Positions 16,227 to 33,055 of a stretch of DNA of 64,000 bases are shown here, in pieces. The translations under genes and the position numbers were made by a program. Each line of letters begins with the position of its first letter. The first letter of the stretch is position 1. Location: the NCBI RefSeq assembly GCF_000007305.1, contig NC_003413.1:1049318-1113317 (forward strand), in the 5' to 3' direction. The notes under the pieces are model-generated. The model saw only the letters and a list, made by a program, of their open reading frames with translations, did not search any database and was not told the origin of the DNA. The stretch comes from Pyrococcus furiosus DSM 3638 (GTDB lineage Archaea; Methanobacteriota_B; Thermococci; Thermococcales; Thermococcaceae).

Positions 16227-16697
16227 AGGGGGCTTTTTTGCCCCAATCCTCCTACGGAGTAACTACATCACTCGAATTTATAAGCCTTACGGGGCATCAA
16301 CCTTACCCCAGAACCCCCCATTTATAAACAAACCAACTCCCCCTGGGACTTTAAATCAAGAAAACTCCCACGAGCACCCTGGGAATAAAACACTGCTTTC
16401 ACACCCTATCCCAGGAGAAGACTTAACTAGATTAACTGGGCGAATTCTTAGCTCTTCACAAGAATTCAACAGAATCCCTCAAACTCTTTCCAAAAATCTC
16501 CTCTTAAAATATTATTCGATAGTTTTCGAAAAACTTTCGTAACAAGTAAATAGTAAAACTATAACACAAGGAAAATACTAACTTTGAGTTACTAAATCAA
16601 ACCCTAATCCCTCAAAAACCTTTATTTTCAATTTTCTAACTTTTTCATAGATATTTTTGGGAAAAAAGTTAAATTAGCGTGTATCGAAAAATTTTTG
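16227..16697 (-). promoter_or_regulatory. Leader of CRISPR array 1
   Basis: A stretch of about 470 bp without a credible gene, homologous in patches over its whole length to 42541-43010 beside array 2. Two TATA-like elements are conserved on the minus strand: one at 16275-16284 (about 50 bp from the first repeat) and one at 16319-16329 (about 95 bp). The first predicts a pre-crRNA leader of about 25-30 nt, the second about 70 nt. Next to the first repeat are two short inverted repeats, 16229-16244 (GGGGC, six T, GCCCC) and 16249-16259 (CTCC TAC GGAG). The far end contains a conserved GTGTATCGAAAAATTT. Confidence 0.88.
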
Positions 16698-16707
16698 GGT
16701 GTTTCAC

Positions 16708-20614
<3,907 letters not shown>

Positions 20615-20618
<4 letters not shown>

Positions 20619-21244
20619 GGCCTCCACCTATGCAGATAAACTCCTATGTCTAAATCAGGATCATATAAGGCCTTTGCCGTTTGTCTTTTCCTTTCTCCCA
20701 TATTTCTAGGGAAGGGAAGAATTACAAAGGGTTTAATTAGTCTTGGCTTCCTGGGAATCGTTGAATAGTCATACTCAACAACCAGTGCGTGAACTATCCC
20801 AGGTATGCCCAGGTCTATTGGCACAACTGTCCCTCCTATTGGAGCTTTTTTCTCCCCAAGCTCCACTTTCTTAATTTCCTCCACGGTTGCTAGATCGCTT
20901 GATCTTCCCAGGAGAAGCTGGTATCTAGGCTTTCTGAAATACCTCTCCCACTCATCTGGAAGGTAGAGGTTGAGTTCCGCATTATAAAGAACTTCTCTTG
21001 CAATAACATCTGTTTCTTCCTTAGAGAGGGAATATATCCTCTCTAAGTCAACTCCCCTACCTTCACTTTTGAAAACATAGCCAACGTAAGGGAGTTCAGA
21101 GAGATATACAGGCTCGCCCTTTGCAGCGGAAAGTATTCCCTGAATAGTGGAGGGAGGGGGAACTGGAAGGGTAGGTTGATTTCCAGCTTGAAAGGTGGGA
21201 TAACGAAATGAAGCCGTCCAGGACTTCAGTTTTACCCTTATCAT
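20615..21244 (-). CDS. cas5: Cas5 (Cst5 type), Cascade subunit
   Basis: 209 aa from ATG 21244, preceded by GGTGAGG; the longer frame from 21307 would run 53 nt into cas7. The N-terminal IRVKLKSWTASFRYPTFQ and PVPPPSTIQGIL are typical of the Cas5 RAMP fold, which caps the crRNA 5' tag in type I complexes. It overlaps cas3 by four bases and follows cas7 by 10 nt. Corresponds to PF1121 (from memory). Confidence 0.93.
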
Positions 21245-21254
21245 TGCCTCACCT

Positions 21255-23636
<2,382 letters not shown>

Positions 23637-23644
<8 letters not shown>

Positions 23645-24659
23645 ATTCAACAAGCCTCCCATAGCCAAGAGAAGTTTTTGCACCAACACCAAGGTCTCTA
23701 AGGGCCAACTTAACGAGGCTAAAGGCCTTTTCTGTAAGTTCTCTATCTCTGCCACCAACGGCAACTAGGAAGGGGACATCCTTTGGTACTGTGAGGAAGA
23801 ATATTGGGATGGGATCATACCAGTCCCCAGGAGGTGGGACATTTTTCTCTCCACTTTGATAATACGGCCCATAGTGAGGATTCATTATGTCTAACTCCAA
23901 GATCGGCTTATCTGCTATCTCTTCAGCTATGGGTATTGCATCAAAGAATACAACTTCTCCTTCTTTTTTCTGGGTTCCGAAGATTCTTATGAGTTCATCT
24001 ATAATCTCTGGAACCTTTTTCTCTCCAAATATTCTGAGAAATTCTTTACAAAGCCTACTACACCTTTCCGGTACCTTAGCATTGGAAAGAATTTCTTTAG
24101 GATCACCTTTCATAAATGCATCCTGAACAGTCTTTGCCCTCTTATAGAAATCATTTCCTTCATTGATAAATTCTGCTAGAACGTAGTAAGTTAAGTGCCT
24201 AGTAACTCCCTTAATTGCGGACCCAGGAATGTAAGGCACTCCATAGTTTCTAAGAAGCCTTATGCTTGTCTCATAAACGCTTTCATCACCAAGCCCAACT
24301 ACGAGCCTTGATTGAGTCTTAAACTTTCCAGTAATGGCGTGTAATGAGTTAAGCATGTCAGTGTAATCCTGGTAGTATTTCTTGTACAATTCATATGCTT
24401 TTTGAGGAAGTTTTACCTTAGTTTCAATTGGCAACGACTTTTCTATTGTCTCTTTTATTTTGTTAAACTGAAGAACCCCTTGATTTAAGACCAAGAGGGA
24501 TATCTTTCTCTGTGATCCTGAGGGTGAAGCAAGTTTCTTGTTCCTATCTTCCAGTACCTCTGGATAGATTATGGTTGGAGGATATTTGTTGAAGTATAGT
24601 GAGAGGTTAAGGGAGTTCTGTCTCTCCCCCAGGAGAACCAATTTAACTACTTCCTTCAT
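23637..24659 (-). CDS. cmr6: Cmr6, type III-B subunit
   Basis: 340 aa from ATG 24659; an upstream in-frame codon at 24689 extends further into cmr5 and has no clear ribosome site. The second half contains the RAMP signature [16 protein letters not shown], and the C-terminus ends in the glycine-rich [13 protein letters not shown]. Cmr6 belongs to the Cas7-like fold and caps the 3' end of the Cmr backbone next to Cmr1. It overlaps cmr5 by 17 nt and cst1 by 8 nt. Corresponds to PF1124 (from memory). Confidence 0.95.
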
Positions 24660-25140
24660 TCTCTTTCCCCTCTTCCTTGAGCATTGCAACAGCGAATCTC
24701 CTCATCCAGTTCAGGAGCGCTATTGCTTCTTTTGTTGCCCACAGAACTTTTGAATAATCCTGGGATAATAGAGTTTTCACATCGATGTTTCTGTCTACAT
24801 TTTCCCTCAACCAGTAGACTATGTGAAGGTACAGGAGAAGGTGCTCGTCTTTGTCATTCCCAAGCTTTTCGATGAACCTAGGTGGGTATTCATTGACTCT
24901 ACTCAAGATCTGATTAGCTTTTTCTGGTGAAGTCTCGGCCTTTGCAAGTAAAAATGCAAGCGTCTGAAGGAGACCATTGGACAATATCATGACTGGGGCT
25001 TTCTTAACTAGGGAGGCATACTTTTCCTCAAGTTGCTTGTCATTAAGATCTGCCACTTCTTTTATCACATAGTAAGCATACTCGCCCCTCCGCTGTTCTA
25101 GAGTTTTTCTTATGCTTTTCTTGTTATCTTTACTTAGCAT
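24643..25140 (-). CDS. cmr5: Cmr5, type III-B small subunit
   Basis: 165 aa from ATG 25140, which has GGAGGT five bases upstream; ATG 25152 is the alternative. The protein is all helical ([23 protein letters not shown]..., IVYWLREN), as expected for the Cmr5 small subunit that stacks along the Cmr4 backbone and contacts target RNA. It overlaps the 3' end of cmr4 by 11 nt. Corresponds to PF1125 (from memory). Confidence 0.93.
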
Positions 25141-26017
25141 GTGTACCTCCATTGTTGGTCACCTCTTTAAGAGTAACTTTGACGAAGCCCTTCCCAACGG
25201 TTTCATTACCTCCAATCTGGAGATATTTGCCGTTAATCTTTCCTAGAACTTCTTTGATTAGGGCCATATCATTATCCTTTGCCCTGGGAGTTACAAGTAT
25301 TAGTGAGTAGAACAATGTGTCCGAAGGAATATACTCCTCATACCACAGTCCTCCAGTTTCTACAGTTCCTGTCTCAGCATTAATTCTTATCCTAGCTACT
25401 ATTTCTGTCGACAGCTCCACTAAATCTCTAAACACGTCATCTGGGATTATGGCAATTCTACCCTTTATTTTCTCTGCCATTTCATTTCCAAAGGCTTGTT
25501 CAATAGCTTTAACTACACTTTCCAAAATTCCTTTGTCATCCTTTTGAATGAGAATTGCAAATTCTTCAAGAATCACCTTGTTATCAACTGTAATTTCTTC
25601 ACTTGCAATTGCGGTATCTGTTAACTCGGGAATTTCTGTCTGAAAATTCTTAACCCCAGCTAGCTCTAAGTCTCTTTTGAACCTGTTAAGAACTAGTGGA
25701 GAAGTTACGTATGCGTAAACACCTTTTAGACTTCTAACAGGGAAGAATAGTATCTTTGCATCTCCGACACTTATTAGCCCAGCCTGCTCATGAGCTTTTT
25801 CTGTCGGTGGGCCAAATATTTTGTTTATCTTCTCCTCATCAACCTTTTCTACCAATTTAAGGTAGCTCCTTAATACACCCTTGAGACTCTGGCCCCAAAT
25901 TACTGGAAATCCTGTGTGTCTTTCTCTCTGAATTGGTTGGTCTACCACTCCAAGCTCAGTTCCACTTCCCGGGTGGGTTGGAGTTAAGGTATATAACCCA
26001 ACTAAATATGCCTTCAT
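25130..26017 (-). CDS. cmr4: Cmr4, type III-B backbone and target-RNA nuclease
   Basis: 295 aa. Several copies form the Cas7-type backbone of the Cmr complex and cut target RNA at 6-nt intervals. D26 in GVVDQP is at the position of the catalytic aspartate described for the P. furiosus protein. [18 protein letters not shown] (residues 36-53) is the RAMP motif and [10 protein letters not shown] near the C-terminus is the glycine-rich loop. The start ATG overlaps csx1 by 4 nt. Corresponds to PF1126 (from memory). Confidence 0.96.
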
Positions 26018-27450
26018 TCTTTTTCACCCCTATATAAAAGGGCTTCATAAGCGAGATTTGCAGCTTTTTCTTTATCCTTATAGAAAAAGTACAGCCTATC
26101 ACTTAGTCTATCATATTTCACATAGACAATGTTATACTCAAATCCAGAATGTGCTATAAAGTTACGAACAACATTTGGAGATTCTATTGTCTCTATTCTT
26201 TCTCCACTCGGAGAAAATATTCTTGTAAGCTTTGCAGCTTCGGCTAAAGATATTGTCTTCCCTTTTTTAAGAGCTTCGGCCTCTTTCCTTTTATCCTTCT
26301 TATCCTTGATAATCTCTAAAAGACCCTTCTTTATTTTCTGTTCTCCATTTTCATACCATAATCTTCCATATACTAAATTTCTTAGCCACTCTACTTGCCT
26401 CTCTAAAATAATTCCAATCCTGGGAAGAGACTCGAATATCTTTGATATCTCCATTATTTCTTCAATAGGAACTTCTTTTTTTGGATAGTTTTGGAATTTT
26501 GTATTGAACACTCTTAAAGCATAGTAGAGCTTAGAAGCATTCTTAAAGCTCCTGTCAAGAGCTTTCTCTCTTTTAACATAAGGTTTTCCATCTTCTCTCT
26601 CCCCAACCTCAATTCCCACCAGGAATTCCTCAAGCTTTTTGTTAAGGTAATCTTCTACGTCCCGAATATTTGGATAAAAGCTGGCAAAGACTAACGGGAA
26701 GCCATTGGCTACAGAGCTTATAAATGCATTCCAGTAAAGCTTTCCTTCTACTGGAGAATACTGTGGTCTAGGACGAACTACTCCCTCTCCAATTTCCCTA
26801 ATATGGAGAATTGTGTCCTCCCTTATTTCTTGTGAAACCCCCAGGGGATAAGGTTCTGAATTAACTATCTCAAACTTTACATTGTACAAGTAGGCCAACA
26901 ATCCAAGCAAGTTTCTTAGGGCTCTGTAAGTAAAGGTGGGCATGAAATTTATCCCATGAGTTAGGTCTAAGTAAACCTCTAAATTGTTCTGAACTGGCAA
27001 CCATTCGGCCAACTTGTATGTGGCATAATAATAGAAGTCAAGCATTTCTCCCTCTACTGTAATGTTGCCAAAGACTCCAACGCCGGGAAGAACTTCAATT
27101 GTAATTCTTTCATCTTTTAACATATTCTCAATTTTCTTAGCAAGCTCAGGATCTTCCTCACGGAGTTCTTCAATGACCTCCTCTTTTATGTGCCATAGTA
27201 TCCTTTCTTTTGTATCTTCCACAACTTCCGAATAAGACGAAAACGATTTTTCTTCTATTTCTGGCTTATTTTTTCCTGAATCATAGTAGTTGGCCATTGT
27301 ATCAGCCACAAGGATTAGAATCCTCTCTGGCTCAAGAGTCTTGACTAGAATTGGCAAGGTATTTCTGCTTTTAACTTTGATTCCTCTGTATTCATATGTT
27401 ATTGGTTCCCACTGGAAGGGATTACCCCATGTAGTTACCAAAACTCTCAT
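26014..27450 (-). CDS. csx1: Csx1, CARF-HEPN ribonuclease activated by cyclic oligoadenylate
   Basis: 478 aa from ATG 27450, which gives an ATGA overlap with the cmr3 stop; ATG 27456 two codons upstream is also possible. The N-terminal CARF domain (about 1-200) begins [10 protein letters not shown] and contains [14 protein letters not shown]. The C-terminal HEPN domain carries the R-x4-H motif RNFIAH, with the histidine at 434 in this numbering. Family knowledge says such proteins bind cyclic oligoadenylate made by Cas10 and degrade RNA, preferring adenosines in P. furiosus. It lies between cmr3 and cmr4. Corresponds to PF1127 (from memory). Confidence 0.95.
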
Positions 27451-28415
27451 TCCCATATCCCTCCTAAAGCAAGCCCATAGCCAAGTTTCTTTAACTTACC
27501 AAGCTTAATGTAGGGGGGAACTTCTACTTCCTCCTTAAACTCTACAAAGAGAACTGAACCAGGAGGTATCGCAAATTTAGTACCTTTTGGCTTCTTTTCA
27601 TGCATATCCCACCCAGAAATTGCTGTAGGTCTAGAGGAAACAAGAAGATAATCATCAATTTTTGCATTCAATCTTTTCTCAAGTTCTTGTACTATTTCTC
27701 CAACTTTCCCTATTGTGGGAGTTGAGAAATAGAAGAGGGCTTTCTTTGTTGATCCTAATTCTCTATTAAATATATCGGGTGTTTTGTCGTCCACTTCCAC
27801 AAAAGCAACTCTACTTTCTCCTCCTAACGTTAAGAACTCATATGATGACAAAATATCTTTGATTCCGCATCCTGGGTCTTCTATCCAAGCGTAAATTTTC
27901 TCAATTCTTAGGAATTCAACAGTATATAGCATTCCCTCTTCAACTACTTTCTTCTCTCTAGAAAGCTTAATGCCAATCCTTTTTTCCTTTTCAATCCTTA
28001 TTACTTTATTTTCTTCTACTTCTTTTAATTCTCCCTTCAAATACTTTTCCAATATGCTTTCAGTTACATAGCCACTCTTGTACTTTCCTTTTGGAGGAAG
28101 AATTAACTTCCCTAAAAATCTACCTGGGTTGACAACTTTGTAGAATTTCTCGCTTTTTATGATATTGAAGGGAAGGGGGTAAATTCTGCCTTTCTCTGTT
28201 CCAATTGCAATCCCAACTAACGTAAATTCGGGTTCCTCCTCACCCACTCCAACACAATTCTTGAGGCCTTTGTAGAATAAAAGAGTCCTTATAGCGCCAG
28301 CGACTGTTTGGGGAAGAGGAATAATTGATCTTGCCACACTTTCACTTCCTGCATCAAAAGGCCTACTTTCTCTAAATAAGAGGACATCATAAGGAGTAAA
28401 AGTAACCTCAATCAT
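27447..28415 (-). CDS. cmr3: Cmr3, type III-B crRNA-tag-binding subunit
   Basis: 322 aa. It is a Cas5-like RAMP that holds the crRNA 5' tag with Cmr2 at the base of the complex. The N-terminus [22 protein letters not shown] is diagnostic of Cmr3, and the C-terminus has the glycine-rich [12 protein letters not shown]. The start ATG overlaps the cmr2 stop by 4 nt and the stop overlaps csx1. Corresponds to PF1128 (from memory). Confidence 0.95.
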
Positions 28416-31027
28416 GGAAACACCTCCGCGTCCGTGATTATTTTTAGAAATGTGAATAAGCCTCTAACTTTTTCAACTTCATTGTTCCCTCTTACATGCT
28501 CAAGAAGATCCTTTATTTCTCCATAGATCTTTTCTCTGAGCTCTTTAGTTTCTTCTTTGTTCCTTCCCCTGATATGTCTAATCACCTCAAACTTAAGCAT
28601 CTCGTCTATTCCAACTTTTGGCCAAGTATCAACTTCTCTGAGCACATGATAAATGAACCTCTTTCCCACTCCACCTTTCTCTTCCAATAGCTTTTTCCTC
28701 AGCTCTGAGTTGTAGAAGACCCTAATTAATTCCCATCCCACTAGGGAGATATAGTAGGAACCACTCCTCTTAAGTAGGCCTATAGCTAGTGTATCTTTTC
28801 CTGGAACGTTTTTTGCTTTATTATTGAGAAGATCTCTTGCCTTTTCTAGGGCGTCATACAATGGATGCTTATAATGGACTATCAAAATTCCAGCACTCAA
28901 CTTCCAACCTGGGAGAAGAGAACCATTTTCAAAGCTCTTGCCAAATTCTTTCCTTATCTTATATGCAACTTCTAAAGCTTTGTCGACTGGCAAAATTGCT
29001 AGGACATCATCCCCTCCAGCGTATATTAGCAATCCCTCGTCTTTAACTACGGATCTAACTTCCCTTATCGAAAAGTTAGCCAATGCTTGGCTTATAGCCA
29101 CGTGAACCTGCGGGGTGGAGTAATATTTTGCTTCTGGAATTTCAACGTAATCCCTAATATTTGGATGAATTCTAGTTGATATTTCTCCAAGCACCTCTCC
29201 TGAAATAACTTTCCCCATATCGTCGCCATCCATAACTAGAATAGCATAGTACTTTGGTGGATTACCGATTTCTTTATAAGCCGCATTTAAGAAGTCAACA
29301 ACTTCCTTAACTTTTTCCTCATCAATCTCTTTCTTATTTTTGAGCTTTTTAGAAAGTCCAGATTCCCAGGTTGAAGAATAGTATAGATCCGAATCTACTA
29401 GCATATTGTCCTTTACGAAGTCTTCACTAACTTCCCTAGCCTTTGAGACTAGGTCTTTTCCATACTTCTCGTCAAATATCTTCCTCCAGTTCTTGTACAG
29501 AAGTGCAACATCTACCACCGACTCAAACCTTATTTTCTGTCCAGTTTTACTCCTAATCCACACTGGATAATACCTTTTTATCAAACACATGGGACATAAT
29601 GGTTCCTCATCAAGCCACAAACTCTTAAGATTATCGTGATCGTACATGTCTCCAAAAATTGCAAGATTCTCACCACAAACGTGGCACTTCCATCCTTTGA
29701 GTTGTTCGCTTTTTTCGAACCTTTCTTCTGTAACTTTTCTCTCTCCCAGGCTATCCAATATCTTTACCAAAAGTGGGTATATTGCAATCCTCTCGAGAAC
29801 TCTACTATTTTCTTTCTTTTCTGCAAACTTTAGCCACTTCTTAACATCTTCATCCGAGAGACCCGCGTTCTCTGTTACTTGATAGATATCCTCCTTTTCG
29901 GAAAGAGATACCCAGGTTATCGAGACGGTGAAGTACTCCCTCACAATTTTAAGATATGCTTCCTTGAGCATGCTATCCTTTTCACTTCTATCCACTTTTA
30001 CTACTCCATTTTCAACTGCCCAATCAACAGCTTCTCTGTACAGTTGGAGTAGGAAATCCCTAATTCTTTTCTTGATTTCTTCTTCAATCTTTTCAGCCTC
30101 CTTTCCTGAGACTATTGCAAGCGCTTTGTTAGGCAAGTTTGCAACTAAGATTTCATCACCTATGTTTTCCCCCAGGTAGAACTTCAAGAAGAAGGGTTGA
30201 TCCCTTAGAGATGGATAGATTACATGTTCTGGCCCGAACTTGTCCACTATCACCTCTAAAGCTTTATACATAAGCATTGAAAGGAGATGACTGGAGGCCC
30301 AGAGATCTAACTGCTTTCTTGAATTGGCAATAAAAGGTTGAACTGGAACTATTTTGATCCTGAGCAAAGTGGGATCCTTAACGGATAATGCGGAAGTTAA
30401 GTCTAAATGGGTCCAAATTGCATGATCTGGAAATCTTGTATCAGCTGGGAGGTTAACAAATTCCTCTGCAAACTTTTCTGCTTCTTCCTCTTTAAGTTTT
30501 AACTCTGACTTGGCAAATTCCTTGACTCCTTCTTTGAGTTTTACGGGATAAAACTGCCAGATGTAGGCCCACTGTTTACTCTCTTCTCCTTTAAATTTGT
30601 TACTAGCATCTTCAAAGACCTCTTTGAGAACATCGCCTTCAAGCTTTGAAACCCTTTCCAAAAACTCGTTAACAAATCTTTCCCCTCTATTACTCCTGCC
30701 AAGGTCTATGTACTTTTCAAGTGTTTCATACCTCTTAATTTCTGTGGATATGGGGTGTATAAAAACAGGATATCCAACATGGAAGTACTTTCCTGAAGAT
30801 CTACCCAAAAAATCTATTACTGGCTCTTTATTTTCCTTTGTTCGAATTATAAATCTCTGAGTCTTAGAAGAAAGTGCATCTGCTTGTTTAACTTTGTCCG
30901 TTCTCGAGTACTGGATATTGCCAGAACTTAATATCTTTTTTGACCTTTCCTCATGATTTTCAATTTTTAGAGCCTTGTCTGGTGGATCATGAAGGTATAC
31001 AAAAAGTTTCTCTTTGATGTTAACCAC
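28412..31027 (-). CDS. cmr2: Cmr2/Cas10, type III-B signalling and DNase subunit
   Basis: 871 aa from GTG 31027, with GGGGTGG five bases upstream; a GTG three codons earlier is less likely. With this start the N-terminal HD is H13-D14 (YLHDPPDKA), as numbered in P. furiosus studies. A zinc ribbon CHVCGE...CPMC lies near residue 450-480. The first palm domain has MDGDDMGK and the second the GGDD site ([12 protein letters not shown], about 671-674), which makes cyclic oligoadenylate when target RNA is bound. It overlaps cmr1 by 8 nt. Corresponds to PF1129 (from memory). Confidence 0.97.
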
Positions 31028-32036
31028 TCCAACCACCCCACACCTTAGTCACAGGAAGTCTAGAGGATATAAACCAATCAAAATTTGAAAGAACGTTCCA
31101 ATCAACTATATGTTTGCTTCTTACTTCTGGATGAAATGTAGATTGGAAGAACTTGATTATCCTTCCATATGGCTTTCCGCCTATCTCTACAACGCCAAAC
31201 CAAAGGGGAGAAGCTCTCCTTAGGTCTTTCCTCACGCCTCTAAGCTTAAATCGAGGCAATCCAAATATTATCCTTTGATACTTCTTAATTCTCCTCCTTA
31301 GGTATTCCTTGTAAGAGTTGTTGAACTGAGCTAATACCTCCCAAGTATTCTTCCCTGGCCCAAATACTTCAACGTCTGAAAACTTTAAAGTAGCGTAAGA
31401 AGGGAGGGACTTATTAGTTTCGCTATTTTTTACTCCTAAAATTTCGCCTGTGACATCTAACACCCTTTTCAAAGAATCTTTAAATTCATCTATAGAATTG
31501 AATTCTGTTGTGAGTCCCAAATCCTCCAGAACTTCGCTACTTGCCCTAACGATTTTCATTGAACCTGTTCCCCGTCTACTTCTAAATCCAACACTACCTA
31601 AGCTCACAAGAGCCCAGAGAGATAAAGTTGCCAGCTTAATAACCCTTTCGCTAGGTGATTCTAGAACTACTCTAAATCTGCTCCCAGGAGGATAATAGTG
31701 AGTTATAGTCCCTCTTTTTCCGAGCAGATTTATTGAAAACCAGATGTACCCAACATTTTTATCCTTAAACTCTTTAAGGTTTAATCTTTTTGGAGAACTA
31801 AGCGGTGTAACAGAAATTTTTACTCTGCTTCTTTCCTTTGTGCTCCCAAAAACTTGGTTTTCTATTTCTTTAAGTTTTTGAGCATCGTCTCCAAAATATG
31901 AGCCAGCCAAAGCTCTGAACCACCATCTCATTGCTCCCTTTATTGAAGGACTTCTCACTTCTGGGTATTCTCTGGTCAGCACCTCTAATAAATGCGTGGA
32001 GGTTATGGACTCAATTTCAAATTCTTCAATAAACAT
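31020..32036 (-). CDS. cmr1: Cmr1, type III-B subunit
   Basis: 338 aa, two RAMP domains. The N-terminus has IESITSTHLLEVLTREYPEVRSPSIKGAMRWWFRAL, the Cmr1 signature. Cmr1 sits with Cmr6 at the 3' end of the crRNA. It is the first gene of the long minus-strand operon: GGTGAGG lies just before ATG 32036 and a TATA-like element lies at 32074-32085. It corresponds to Cmr1-1, PF1130 (from memory). Confidence 0.95.
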   Translation of the reverse strand: MFIEEFEIESITSTHLLEVLTREYPEVRSPSIKGAMRWWFRALAGSYFGDDAQKLKEIENQVFGSTKERSRVKISVTPLSSPKRLNLKEFKDKNVGYIWFSINLLGKRGTITHYYPPGSRFRVVLESPSERVIKLATLSLWALVSLGSVGFRSRRGTGSMKIVRASSEVLEDLGLTTEFNSIDEFKDSLKRVLDVTGEILGVKNSETNKSLPSYATLKFSDVEVFGPGKNTWEVLAQFNNSYKEYLRRRIKKYQRIIFGLPRFKLRGVRKDLRRASPLWFGVVEIGGKPYGRIIKFFQSTFHPEVRSKHIVDWNVLSNFDWFISSRLPVTKVWGGWSG

Positions 32037-32073
32037 GCTACCTCACCGAGCCAAATAAAGTGTATCTACAAAA

Positions 32074-32085
32074 GTTTTTAAAAAT
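32074..32085 (-). promoter_or_regulatory. Promoter of the cmr-cst-cas operon
   Basis: On the minus strand an ATTTTTAAAAAC element lies about 38 nt before the cmr1 ATG, which predicts a short 5' leader holding the GGTGAGG ribosome site. Every gene from cmr1 to cas1 then overlaps its neighbour or lies within 10 nt of it, and no second strong promoter was seen. Confidence 0.6.
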
Positions 32086-32152
32086 TTCTATTAATATAAC
32101 CAGAGAAAAAGCTGAAAGAAAAAATTAGAATTTTTTAACCTTAACAAAGTAA

Positions 32153-32947
<795 letters not shown>

Positions 32948-32990
32948 TTATACCACCACGTGAACCTATCTCCAAGAACTTTAGTCACTT

Positions 32991-33003
32991 AATTTTTATA
33001 AAG
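32991..33003 (-). promoter_or_regulatory. TATA box of cas6
   Basis: Minus-strand CTTTATAAAAATT lies about 45 nt before ATG 32947, so transcription should begin near 32968 with a short leader that includes GGTGG. This makes cas6 separately expressed from the effector operon. Confidence 0.65.
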
Positions 33004-33055
33004 TTTATGGAAAGAACAATGATACTAATTCAAAATAAACATAATTACTAAGAGG

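Noticed and set aside
16153-16542. 129-codon open frame over the end of CRISPR array 1 and its leader
   Set aside because: It begins inside a spacer, translates a repeat and continues through non-coding leader DNA; it has no ribosome site and no protein-like composition.
23645-23764. N-terminal extension of Cst1
   Set aside because: It overlaps cmr6 by a further 120 nt, while ATG 23644 has a good ribosome site and gives the family N-terminus.
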